Positions 1 through 8,252 of a stretch of DNA of 20,852 nt are shown piece by piece; position 1 is the stretch's first letter, and each line of letters starts with the position of its first letter. A program made the translations under genes and the position numbers. The notes below the pieces were generated by a model. It searched no databases. It was not told where the DNA came from and saw nothing but the letters and a program-made list of their open reading frames with translations. Origin of the DNA: DATEMK01 sp035275625 (GTDB lineage: Bacteria > Bacteroidota > Bacteroidia > AKYH767-A > OLB10); contig DATEMK010000047.1 in assembly GCA_035275625.1 (NCBI GenBank), positions 1 to 20,852 on the forward strand. Reading direction: 5' to 3'.

Positions 1-1
1 C

Positions 2-30
2 AAAAGTGGTAAAAAGTGGTAAAAAGTGGG
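2..30 (+). promoter_or_regulatory. MraZ-type operator, three direct repeats
   Basis: Three direct repeats AAAAGTGGT, AAAAGTGGT and AAAAGTGGG start at 2, 12 and 22, exactly one helical turn (10 bp) apart and 61 bp before the mraZ start codon. MraZ is known to bind short direct repeats upstream of its own operon (TGGG-type boxes in E. coli, AAAGTG-type boxes in mycoplasmas), and these boxes contain both cores. The inference is autoregulation of the dcw operon by MraZ. A further copy could lie beyond the left edge of the window. Confidence 0.8.
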
Positions 31-41
31 AATAATTATTT

Positions 42-49
42 TATATTTA
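42..49 (+). promoter_or_regulatory. Possible -7 box of the dcw operon promoter
   Basis: TATATTTA matches the Bacteroidota -7 consensus TAnnTTTG at all but the last base and lies between the MraZ boxes and mraZ. No clear TTG-type -33 element is seen at the right distance; that position falls inside the operator repeats. If real, MraZ bound to the repeats would cover the -33 region. Confidence 0.3.
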
Positions 50-90
50 CCGCCTGAAAGAAAAACCTGTGTTTTTGATCCTCCTGAATT

Positions 91-564
91 ATGCCTAATC
101 TATACGGAACACATCATGGCAGCGCTGATGAGAAAGGTCGCGTGATGTTACCTGTTGAATTAAAAAATCAATATGGAGCCGCAGTAAAAAAGGCATTTTT
201 TATCAAGCAAAGCATTTTTCATAAGGCCCTTGAAATGTTTACTGAAAAAGCATGGATCGAGTATTCAAAAGACACGGATGAAGTTGACACATTCAGCAAA
301 GAGGGAACCAACTTTCTGTTGATGTTCAATGCAGGTGTGAGACAGGTTTTTCTCGACAGCAATGGCAGGTTTAACATCCCTGTTGAATTATTTGAATTTG
401 CCGGAATCAAAAAAGAGGTGGTAATGACAGCAATGAAAGACAGGGTGCTTATCTGGGATCACAAAGCATTTGAAAAGTTCATGTCAGATAACCGTCCTCA
501 TTTTGAAAAGACTACTGAAAATGTGATGGGCCCGATAAAGAGGAGTAAGAAGGATGGAAAATGA
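91..564 (+). CDS. mraZ: Transcriptional regulator MraZ
   Basis: DNA-binding regulator of the division and cell wall cluster, with two SpoVT/AbrB-like swapped-hairpin halves. The family motif DxxGR..(L/I)P appears twice: DEKGRVMLP at residues 13-21 and DSNGRFNIP at 89-97. The length of 157 residues is normal for the family. It is the first gene of the dcw operon and lies directly behind three repeats that fit an MraZ operator, so it probably represses or tunes its own operon. The start is the only sensible ATG, placing the first motif at the usual distance from the N terminus. Its 3' end overlaps rsmH by 11 bases, which suggests translational coupling. In other bacteria MraZ also affects rsmH expression; that role here is inferred. 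Confidence 0.96.
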   Translation: MPNLYGTHHGSADEKGRVMLPVELKNQYGAAVKKAFFIKQSIFHKALEMFTEKAWIEYSKDTDEVDTFSKEGTNFLLMFNAGVRQVFLDSNGRFNIPVELFEFAGIKKEVVMTAMKDRVLIWDHKAFEKFMSDNRPHFEKTTENVMGPIKRSKKDGK

Positions 565-1456
565 ATTTCATCATCCCGTTCTTTTAAAAGAAAGCGTTGA
601 AGGATTGAATGTAAAAAAAGATGGCGTATATGTAGATGCAACATTCGGAGGAGGAGGTCATTCAAAAGAGATTCTCAGACTTCTTGCTGACGGGCAGTTG
701 TTTGGTTTTGAACAGGATGAGGATGCATGGAAAAATAAAATAAATGATAAAAGATTTATCCTGGTCAAACATAACTTCCGGAATATAAAAAACGCATTGA
801 AAGAGCATGAAGTGGAAAAAGTAGATGGCTTGCTTGCTGATCTTGGAGTTTCATCACACCAGTTCGATACAGCCGGAAGAGGATTCTCAACAAGGTTTGA
901 TGCAGAGCTGGACATGAGAATGAGTAAGGAAACAGAAAGGACAGCTGCTGATATACTGAATGAATACGAAAGTGAAGAGTTAAAAAAAATTTTTAAAGAA
1001 TTCGGAGAATTAGGAAACGCATCGGCAATAGTAAAAGTGATTATAATCAGAAGAGAGAGAAAAAAAATTCTGCACGTCAGTGAGCTGAAAGAAATCTTAA
1101 AAGGTTTGGCAAAGCATGGAAAAGAAAATCAATTTTTTGCCAGGTTATTCCAGGCGCTAAGAATAGAAGTGAACGATGAATTGAATGCGCTCAAAAAATT
1201 GCTTGAACAAAGCAGCGAAATCATAAAGAAGGAAGGAAGATTAGTTGTGATTTCATATCACTCACTTGAAGACAGGCTGGTTAAAAACTTTATTCGAAGC
1301 GGAAAATTCGAAGGAGAAGCAAAAAAAGATTTTTACGGAAACAGGATTATACCATTTAAACAGGTAAATAAAAAAATAATTCAACCGGGAGAAAACGAAA
1401 TAAAAAATAATCCGCGTGCAAGAAGCGCCAAATTAAGGATAGCAGAAAAATTATAA
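554..1456 (+). CDS. rsmH: 16S rRNA (cytosine(1402)-N4)-methyltransferase RsmH
   Basis: Methylates N4 of C1402 in 16S rRNA at the ribosomal P site using S-adenosylmethionine (formerly MraW). The SAM-binding loop DATFGGGGHS is at residues 28-37. It is followed by FEQD, then the family blocks DLGVSSHQFD and RGFSTRFDAELDMRM. The C-terminal region contains QALRIEVNDEL and VISYHSLEDRLVK, also characteristic. The length of 300 residues is typical. The start overlaps the end of mraZ by 11 bases and is preceded by AGGAG at 541-545, eight bases before the ATG, an unusually good Shine-Dalgarno for this group. It is the second gene of the dcw operon, its conserved position in many phyla. Confidence 0.97.
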   Translation: MENEFHHPVLLKESVEGLNVKKDGVYVDATFGGGGHSKEILRLLADGQLFGFEQDEDAWKNKINDKRFILVKHNFRNIKNALKEHEVEKVDGLLADLGVSSHQFDTAGRGFSTRFDAELDMRMSKETERTAADILNEYESEELKKIFKEFGELGNASAIVKVIIIRRERKKILHVSELKEILKGLAKHGKENQFFARLFQALRIEVNDELNALKKLLEQSSEIIKKEGRLVVISYHSLEDRLVKNFIRSGKFEGEAKKDFYGNRIIPFKQVNKKIIQPGENEIKNNPRARSAKLRIAEKL

Positions 1457-1483
1457 TTAAAAAAATCCTTTCAAAAATACGCG

Positions 1484-1897
1484 ATGAATAAGATTAAAGA
1501 AAAACCACAGGAGCAAATAGCAGAAACTGTTCAAAAAAACCTGGAGCAGAGGAAGAAAAAATCTTCTCGAAAATTCCTGAAAGCGCTCAATGTTTTTGGA
1601 CTTATTGAAAAAGAGATGTTAGTGAAACTGATGCCTTTTATTTTTTTTCTTACGGGGATTGCATTGGTTTATATCGCTAACAGTTATTACGCAGAAAAAA
1701 CTATTCGTGAAATTGACCTGACTGCAAAGGAATTAAAGGAGCTGCGTTCCGAATATATATCTGTAAAGTCTGATTTGATTTCTAAAAGCAACCAATCTCA
1801 GGTCGCCACTGTTGTGCTGCCTATTGGATTGAAGGAATCGCGGGTAGCCCCGAAGAAAATTGTTCTTACAGGTAAAAACCCAAATATCCGAAATTAA
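1484..1897 (+). CDS. ftsL: FtsL-like divisome membrane protein
   Basis: Small bitopic membrane protein of 137 residues. It has a basic cytoplasmic N-terminal part (KKKSSRKFLK near residues 24-33), one hydrophobic segment at about 47-66, and a heptad-like extracytoplasmic segment (about 68-98, IREIDLTAKELKELRSEYIS) likely to form a short coiled coil. This is the architecture of FtsL, which links the FtsQ complex to the FtsW-FtsI synthase. The position between rsmH and ftsI is the standard ftsL location. The sequence resembles the FtsL-like family of Bacteroidota more than E. coli FtsL. Assignment rests mainly on topology and position because FtsL sequences diverge strongly. Only three bases separate it from ftsI. 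Confidence 0.85.
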   Translation: MNKIKEKPQEQIAETVQKNLEQRKKKSSRKFLKALNVFGLIEKEMLVKLMPFIFFLTGIALVYIANSYYAEKTIREIDLTAKELKELRSEYISVKSDLISKSNQSQVATVVLPIGLKESRVAPKKIVLTGKNPNIRN

Positions 1898-1900
1898 GAT

Positions 1901-4009
1901 ATGAAAGAAACCCAAAAAGATATACTCTGGAGAATTTATCTTGTTTACATTTTCATCTGCTTATTTGGTATCGCAATCATCGCACAGGTTTGCCGCCTGC
2001 AGTTTGTTCAGGGTAAATTTTGGCGCGAAAAGGCCGATAGTCTTACCCTTGCGTATAAAAAAATTGAGCCTGTGCGCGGAAACATTTATTCAGCTGACGG
2101 CAGCCTGCTGGCCACTTCAGTTCCTATATATAATGTGCACGTGGATTTTCTTTCGGATGCCATTACGAAAGAAATTTTTAATAACAAGGTTGATTCGCTT
2201 GCTTACTGCCTCTCTGTTTTGTTCAAGGATAAATCTAAAGATGAGTATAAAAGATTTTTAAAAGAAACCCGCAAAGAAGGCAACCGTTATGCCTTATTGC
2301 AACGAAACGTAACGTTTAATCAATTAAAAAAACTCAGGCAGTTCCCGGTTTTCAGATTAGGCAGATATAAAGGCGGGTTAATCGTTGAACAGAAAAGCAG
2401 GCGTGAACGGCCTTTTCAACTGCTTGCAGCACGCACCATCGGATACAATATTCCAAATGTAACACCGGTAGGCCTCGAAGGTTCTTTTGACAAATACCTG
2501 AAAGGAGTGAATGGTATTCGTCTCATGCAAAAAATTTCCGGGAATGTATGGAAACCGTTGAACGATGAAAACGAAGTAGATCCCAAAGAAGGAAATGATA
2601 TAATCACAACTATTGATGTGAACATTCAGGATGTTGCAGAGAACTCTTTGCTCACGCAGCTTCAAATGCATAACGCGGAATCAGGATGTGCAATATTAAT
2701 GGAAGTGGAAACAGGTGAAATAAGGGCTATTGCAAATTTACGCAGAGGTTCAGATGGTTTTTACCGCGAAGATTTCAACAGTTCAATCGGTCAAAGCACA
2801 GAACCTGGTTCGACATTCAAACTCGCATCCATGCTTGCTGCACTGGAAGACGGGTATGTTGACCTTGATGATTCTGTTGATACACAGAAGGGAGTTGTTT
2901 ACTGGACAGCCGGACGCCCTATGAAAGATTCGCATGATGGCGGTTATGGCCGCATCTCTGTAAAACATGCTTTTGAAGTATCATCAAATGTGGGCATATC
3001 AAAAATCATTAATAAATATTATTCAAAAAACCCACAGGCATTTGTTGACCGTTTAAGAAAAATGCATATAGGCGAACCGTTAGGATTGCAAATTGAGGGT
3101 GAAGGAATGCCTCTCGTCAAGGATACAAAAAATAAATCATGGTCTAAAACTACATTACCTTATATGTCTATTGGTTATGAATGCAAACTGACGCCATTGC
3201 AAGTTCTTGCCATATATAATATGGTGGCAAATAACGGTACGATGGTAAAACCAAAATTTGTAAAAGAAATCCGGCAGAAAGGTCAATTGGTAAAATCATA
3301 TCCTGTTGAAATAATTGCAGATTCAATTTGTTCACCTGCGACTATCAGAAAAGCAAGAGAATTATTAGAAGGTGTTGTGTTGAAAGGAACAGCGACAAAT
3401 CTGAAAAATTCCGAATACCAGATTGCAGGAAAAACGGGAACAGCGAGAATTGCAAACAATAATGCCGGTTATGAAAACGGTGGAGTGAAATACCAGGCTT
3501 CATTTGTGGGTTATTTTCCTGCTGATAATCCAAAGTATAGTTGCATGGTTGTGGTCTATGCTCCATCAAACGATGTTTATTATGCAGCGCAGGTTGCAGG
3601 GCCTATTTTCAAAGAAATTGCCGATAAAGTTTATTCAACCAACATTGAAATGCATGCAGAGTTGCAGGCGGATTCCAATTTAGCTGAAAACAATCATCCT
3701 TTGATTAAACCTGGTTTTGTTAATGAAGCAAATAAAGTATTTGCTCAACTTAATATACCTGGAAAACCGGTGGAAAAGGAAAATAATTTGTCGGTGAAAA
3801 CAGAAAAAAAATCAAAGGTTTCAACATCGAAAATGGAAGATAAGCTTGTACCTAATGTAATAGGAATGGGATTGCGCGATGCAATTTATTTATTAGAAAA
3901 CAGGGGCATGCAGGTGACAGTTACAGGCAGGGGTGCGGTTGTTAAGCAGTCGCTGGATGCGGGAATAAAAATTAATAAAGGGCAACAAATAATTATTGAA
4001 TTGGGATAA
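1901..4009 (+). CDS. ftsI: Septal peptidoglycan transpeptidase FtsI (PBP2x/PBP3-like, with PASTA domain)
   Basis: Class B penicillin-binding protein of 702 residues that crosslinks septal peptidoglycan as partner of FtsW. A transmembrane anchor lies at about residues 10-30. A dimerisation/pedestal domain follows, containing RGNIYSADGSLLA, and then the transpeptidase domain. The three active-site motifs are complete: STFK at 304-307 (nucleophile Ser304), SSN at 361-363 and KTG at 511-513. A single PASTA domain occupies about residues 646-702 (VPNVIGMGLRDAIYLL...), as usual for FtsI of Bacteroidota and unlike E. coli FtsI. Its stop codon overlaps the murE start by one base (TAATG), so the two are probably translationally coupled. 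Confidence 0.96.
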   Translation: MKETQKDILWRIYLVYIFICLFGIAIIAQVCRLQFVQGKFWREKADSLTLAYKKIEPVRGNIYSADGSLLATSVPIYNVHVDFLSDAITKEIFNNKVDSLAYCLSVLFKDKSKDEYKRFLKETRKEGNRYALLQRNVTFNQLKKLRQFPVFRLGRYKGGLIVEQKSRRERPFQLLAARTIGYNIPNVTPVGLEGSFDKYLKGVNGIRLMQKISGNVWKPLNDENEVDPKEGNDIITTIDVNIQDVAENSLLTQLQMHNAESGCAILMEVETGEIRAIANLRRGSDGFYREDFNSSIGQSTEPGSTFKLASMLAALEDGYVDLDDSVDTQKGVVYWTAGRPMKDSHDGGYGRISVKHAFEVSSNVGISKIINKYYSKNPQAFVDRLRKMHIGEPLGLQIEGEGMPLVKDTKNKSWSKTTLPYMSIGYECKLTPLQVLAIYNMVANNGTMVKPKFVKEIRQKGQLVKSYPVEIIADSICSPATIRKARELLEGVVLKGTATNLKNSEYQIAGKTGTARIANNNAGYENGGVKYQASFVGYFPADNPKYSCMVVVYAPSNDVYYAAQVAGPIFKEIADKVYSTNIEMHAELQADSNLAENNHPLIKPGFVNEANKVFAQLNIPGKPVEKENNLSVKTEKKSKVSTSKMEDKLVPNVIGMGLRDAIYLLENRGMQVTVTGRGAVVKQSLDAGIKINKGQQIIIELG

Positions 4010-5475
4010 TGCTTTTAAAAGATATTTTATATAAGGCGGGTATTGTTGACATCATCGGTAAAACGAATGTTGATGTCAGTTCTATATGTTTTAACTCCGC
4101 AGAGGCGAAGGAAGGGAGCTTATTTGTTGCGGTGAAAGGAACGCAGTCAGACGGGCATACATATATCAGCAATGCAATTGAAAAAGGAGCTTCGGTCGTT
4201 GTATGTGAAACTATACCGGATAATAAAAACGAAAATATCACTTATGTAAAAGTAAAAAACAGTTCAATTGCGTTAGCATTCATTTGTGCTAACTATTATA
4301 ACAATCCTTCAGAAAAATTAAAATTAACAGGAATTACCGGAACTAACGGGAAGACAACTACAGCAACTTTATTGTTTAACCTTTTTAGAAACACAGGATA
4401 TAAAATTGGTTTGATCTCTACCGTCAAAAATCAAATTAACGACAGGCTGATAGCAGCCACTCACACTACTCCTGACCCGTTAAAACTAAACCAGCTTTTA
4501 AATGAAATGGTAAATGACGGATGTACACATTGTTTTATGGAGGTGAGTTCTCATGCTCTTTCACAACACAGGGTAACCGCTTTAAAATTTACCGGGGGAG
4601 TATTCAGCAATATTACTCATGACCACCTGGATTTTCACAAAACATTTGATGAATACTTAAAAGCAAAGAAAAGTTTTTTTGATATGCTTCCTGAAGAAGC
4701 GTTTGCACTTGTGAATACAGATGATAAAAACGGCAGAGTGATGGTGCAAAATACAAAGGCAAAAGTGAAGACTTACAGCCTGAAGGGCATGAGTGATTTC
4801 AAGTGCCGCGTGATTGAAAATAATTTCTCCGGCTTGCTGTTAAATATAGATGGAAGTGAAGTCGCGTGCAAGCTGATCGGAAGTTTCAATGCATATAATC
4901 TTCTCGCAGTTTATGCAACTTCTTCGTTGCTTGGAATTGATAAGCTGGCCTCGTTAAGCGAAATCAGCAATCTCGAACCTGTTGAAGGAAGATTTGAATA
5001 TATAGTTTCTCCGAATAAAATAACCGGTATTGTGGATTATGCTCACACCCCGGATGCTTTGCAAAATGTTTTAAATACTATTAAAGATATCAGGACCGGG
5101 AATGAAAAAGTAATTACCATCATCGGTTGTGGTGGAGACCGCGATTCGGTGAAACGTCCCATTATGGCGCGTATAGCCTGTGAATTAAGTGACAAGGTGA
5201 TTCTTACTTCGGACAATCCGCGGTCAGAAGATCCGAATGAAATTATCAGGCAGATGCAGCAGGGTGTTCAACCACATCATTACAAAAAAGCATTATCAAT
5301 TGTTGACAGGAAAGAAGCCGTGAAAACCGCGTGCAGCCTTGCGCAATCAGGGGACATCATTCTTCTTGCCGGCAAAGGGCATGAAAAATACCAGGAAATA
5401 AAAGGTGTCAAATATCCTTTTGATGACAAACAGGTATTACAGGAATCTTTCGATGCAATAATAAATAGCGAATGA
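4009..5475 (+). CDS. murE: UDP-MurNAc-L-Ala-D-Glu:meso-2,6-diaminopimelate ligase MurE
   Basis: Cytoplasmic ATP-dependent ligase that adds the third amino acid to the peptidoglycan stem peptide. The ATP loop GTNGKTT is at residues 111-117. It is followed by HTTPDP and the family block MEVSSHALSQHRV. DNPR at 402-405 is the motif associated with meso-diaminopimelate rather than lysine, so a DAP-type wall is predicted. Further ligase signatures are VDYAHTPDAL and GKGHEKYQ near the C terminus. The length of 488 residues is normal. The ATG overlaps the ftsI stop codon. The gene is followed by the longest internal gap of the operon (85 bp), which contains only a short AAACCAT repeat. Confidence 0.96.
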   Translation: MLLKDILYKAGIVDIIGKTNVDVSSICFNSAEAKEGSLFVAVKGTQSDGHTYISNAIEKGASVVVCETIPDNKNENITYVKVKNSSIALAFICANYYNNPSEKLKLTGITGTNGKTTTATLLFNLFRNTGYKIGLISTVKNQINDRLIAATHTTPDPLKLNQLLNEMVNDGCTHCFMEVSSHALSQHRVTALKFTGGVFSNITHDHLDFHKTFDEYLKAKKSFFDMLPEEAFALVNTDDKNGRVMVQNTKAKVKTYSLKGMSDFKCRVIENNFSGLLLNIDGSEVACKLIGSFNAYNLLAVYATSSLLGIDKLASLSEISNLEPVEGRFEYIVSPNKITGIVDYAHTPDALQNVLNTIKDIRTGNEKVITIIGCGGDRDSVKRPIMARIACELSDKVILTSDNPRSEDPNEIIRQMQQGVQPHHYKKALSIVDRKEAVKTACSLAQSGDIILLAGKGHEKYQEIKGVKYPFDDKQVLQESFDAIINSE

Positions 5476-5560
5476 GTGCGAAGTATTATACAACCAAATA
5501 AAAAACTTAATCTATATCTGACAACCAACTTTAAACCATAAACCATAAACTTTCATTTCC

Positions 5561-6817
5561 TTGCTCTATTACCTCTTTGAATATTTAGATAAACAATTTG
5601 ATTTTCCCGGTGCCGGAGTTTTCAGATACATTTCGTTCCGCGCAGCTATTGCGCTTATTTTCTCTCTTGGATTTTCATTATTCCTGGGAAAAAGGATTAT
5701 CAGGATATTGCTTCATAAACAAGTTGGCGAAACAATTCGTGATCTTGGACTGGAAGGGCAAAAAGCAAAACAGGGAACTCCCACTATGGGAGGGCTGATT
5801 ATCCTCGCTGCAATTCTTTTGCCTACTCTTCTTTTTGGAAAACTTCACAATGTATATGTGATCATCATGCTGGTTTCAACGGTGTGGTTAGGTATTATCG
5901 GGTTCATTGATGACTATATAAAAGTTTTCAAAAAAGATAAAAAAGGGTTAGCCGGAAAATTTAAAATAATGGGGCAAATCGGGTTAGGGATTATTGTAGG
6001 TGCAATTCTCTATTTCAATACGCATGTGGTGGTACGGGAAAAAATGTCGAGATCTGCAATGGTTTGGCAAAGCGATAAAAACCTCATTGATGATATCCAG
6101 GATAAAGACAATGTATTGTTTTCAGGGACAGATGTAAAGTCAACTAAAACAACTATTCCTTTTTTTAAAAATAATGAATTCGATTATGCTGACCTGGTTT
6201 CATTTTTAGGAGATAAAGCTAAACAATATGCATGGCTTATTTTTATCCCGGTTGTAATTCTGATTGTCACAGCAGTATCAAACGGAGCAAATATAACAGA
6301 TGGCATAGACGGGCTTGCTACAGGAACTTCCGCCATCATCGGAACTACATTGGCTGTTTTTGCTTATGTATCCGGTAACACGGTGTTCGCAAATTATCTC
6401 AACATCATGTATATACCTAATACGGGTGAACTCATGGTGTTCATGAGTGCGTTTGTGGGAGCATGTGTGGGATTTCTCTGGTTTAATTCCTATCCCGCCC
6501 AGGTGTTTATGGGTGATACAGGAAGCCTTGCATTGGGTGGCATCATTGCGGTTTTTGCAATTGCGATCCGTAAAGAATTGCTCATTCCAATAGTATGCGG
6601 AATATTTCTTATCGAAAATCTTTCTGTCATGATACAGGTGGTTTACTTCAAATACACTAAAAGAAAATATGGTGAGGGAAGAAGAATATTTAAAATGTCC
6701 CCGCTGCATCACCATTACCAGAAATCAGGTTATCACGAAGCAAAAATTGTAACGCGGTTCTGGATTATTGGAATTGCATTGGCGGTGTTAAGTGTAGTGA
6801 CCTTGAAATTAAGATAG
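5561..6817 (+). CDS. mraY: Phospho-N-acetylmuramoyl-pentapeptide-transferase MraY
   Basis: Polytopic inner-membrane enzyme that transfers phospho-MurNAc-pentapeptide to undecaprenyl phosphate, making lipid I. The catalytic and Mg-binding features are present: DD at residues 117-118, NITDGIDGLATG with Asp247 and Asp250, MGDTGSLALGG, and HHH at 383-385. About ten hydrophobic helices can be followed. The protein is 418 residues, longer than the roughly 360 of E. coli. The extra length lies mainly in a polar stretch at about residues 160-225, as in other Bacteroidota. The start must be TTG at 5561: no ATG or GTG lies in frame nearby, and the next methionine is inside the conserved GTPTMGG motif. 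The N terminus MLYYLFEYLDKQFDFPG fits the family. Confidence 0.95.
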   Translation: MLYYLFEYLDKQFDFPGAGVFRYISFRAAIALIFSLGFSLFLGKRIIRILLHKQVGETIRDLGLEGQKAKQGTPTMGGLIILAAILLPTLLFGKLHNVYVIIMLVSTVWLGIIGFIDDYIKVFKKDKKGLAGKFKIMGQIGLGIIVGAILYFNTHVVVREKMSRSAMVWQSDKNLIDDIQDKDNVLFSGTDVKSTKTTIPFFKNNEFDYADLVSFLGDKAKQYAWLIFIPVVILIVTAVSNGANITDGIDGLATGTSAIIGTTLAVFAYVSGNTVFANYLNIMYIPNTGELMVFMSAFVGACVGFLWFNSYPAQVFMGDTGSLALGGIIAVFAIAIRKELLIPIVCGIFLIENLSVMIQVVYFKYTKRKYGEGRRIFKMSPLHHHYQKSGYHEAKIVTRFWIIGIALAVLSVVTLKLR

Positions 6818-6840
6818 GTGAGGTTCGGGTTTCAAGTTAT

Positions 6841-8202
6841 TTGTTAATCGTAGATCAATTGTCTCAGGCATCAAAAATAGCCATCATCGGTTCTGCTGAA
6901 AGCGGGGTGGGAGCAGCTGTGCTTGCTCAAAAGCAGGGCTATGATGTTTTTGTTTCTGATTTGGGAAATGTAAAGGATGAATATAAAAATATTCTGCGAG
7001 AAAGAGAAATTGATTTTGAAGAAGGCAAACATTCTTATGAAAAAATTCTTCATGCAGATGAAATAATAAAAAGCCCGGGCATTCCTGATAAAGCAGATGT
7101 AATTAAAAAAGTTAAAGAAAAAAACATTCCGGTTATCTCAGAGATAGAATTTGCATTCCGGTTCACTAAAGCAAAAATGGTTTGCATAACCGGCACGAAT
7201 GGCAAGACTACCACAACTATGCTCACTCATCACATCCTGAAGAAAGCCGGAATGAAGGTGGGGCTTGGCGGAAATGTCGGAAAGAGTTTTGCCTTGCAGG
7301 TTGCTGAAAACAATCATGATTACTATGTTCTTGAGCTAAGCAGCTTTCAACTGGATGACATGCACAAATTCAAAGCTGACATCGCTATCCTTCTGAATAT
7401 TACTCCCGATCATCTTGACCGCTATGAATATTCACTGCAAAAATATATTGATTCAAAATTCAGGATTATGCAAAATCAGACTCCTGGCGATGCATTTATT
7501 TTTTGTGCGGATGATCAATACATCCTTACAGAACTGGTAAAAAAAAATCCGGATGTAAGACTTTATCCTTTTTCAATAACGAAAGAAGAAGGTATGACAG
7601 CATTTGTAAAAAATAATCAGCTAAATATAAATCTAAACCAAACACTATTCTCTATGTCCATTCATGACCTCGCCCTCAAAGGCAAGCACAATTTGTACAA
7701 CTCTATGGCGGCAGGCATTGCTGCGCGTATCATTGACATTTCTAAAGAAATAGTCCGTGACAGCTTTGCTGATTTTGAAAATGTAGAACATCGTCTCGAA
7801 AAAGTCAACACTGTTCATGGGATTGAATTTATCAATGATTCCAAAGCCACTAATGTAAATTCTACATGGTATGCATTGGAAAGCATGGAAAAGCCTGTCA
7901 TACTTATTTTAGGCGGAATTGATAAAGGAAATGATTATGATATGCTGAAGGATCTGGTCAGGGAAAAAGTAAAAGCTATTGTTTGCCTTGGCCTGGACAA
8001 TAAAAAAATTCACAAAGCGTATGCAGACGTTGTTTCCGATATAACGGATACATCTTCAGCCGGTGAAGCTGTCAGGACAGCCTATTCAAAAGGAAAAAAA
8101 GGAGATGTGGTCTTGTTATCTCCCGCATGTGCAAGCTTTGATCTGTTTAAAAATTATGAAGACAGGGGACGGCAATTCAAGAATGCTGTTCGTGCTCTTT
8201 AA
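6841..8202 (+). CDS. murD: UDP-MurNAc-L-alanine:D-glutamate ligase MurD
   Basis: Cytoplasmic ATP-dependent ligase that adds D-glutamate to UDP-MurNAc-L-Ala. An N-terminal Rossmann-like domain opens with IAIIGSAESGVGAAVLA, followed by the ATP loop GTNGKT at residues 118-123. Further family blocks are GGNVGKSF, ELSSFQLD, NITPDHLDRY, HRLEKV and NDSKATNVNST. The length of 453 residues is normal. There is no ATG near the N terminus. The start is TTG at 6841 or, six codons later, TTG at 6859; the longer form is given, but the shorter one (MSQASKIAIIG...) fits the family equally well. The gene follows mraY after 23 bases. Confidence 0.95.
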   Translation: MLIVDQLSQASKIAIIGSAESGVGAAVLAQKQGYDVFVSDLGNVKDEYKNILREREIDFEEGKHSYEKILHADEIIKSPGIPDKADVIKKVKEKNIPVISEIEFAFRFTKAKMVCITGTNGKTTTTMLTHHILKKAGMKVGLGGNVGKSFALQVAENNHDYYVLELSSFQLDDMHKFKADIAILLNITPDHLDRYEYSLQKYIDSKFRIMQNQTPGDAFIFCADDQYILTELVKKNPDVRLYPFSITKEEGMTAFVKNNQLNINLNQTLFSMSIHDLALKGKHNLYNSMAAGIAARIIDISKEIVRDSFADFENVEHRLEKVNTVHGIEFINDSKATNVNSTWYALESMEKPVILILGGIDKGNDYDMLKDLVREKVKAIVCLGLDNKKIHKAYADVVSDITDTSSAGEAVRTAYSKGKKGDVVLLSPACASFDLFKNYEDRGRQFKNAVRAL

Positions 8203-8252
8203 TTAAAAAGTAATAAGCATAAGATGCAAAAAACTTCAAACCTTAATCGAAC

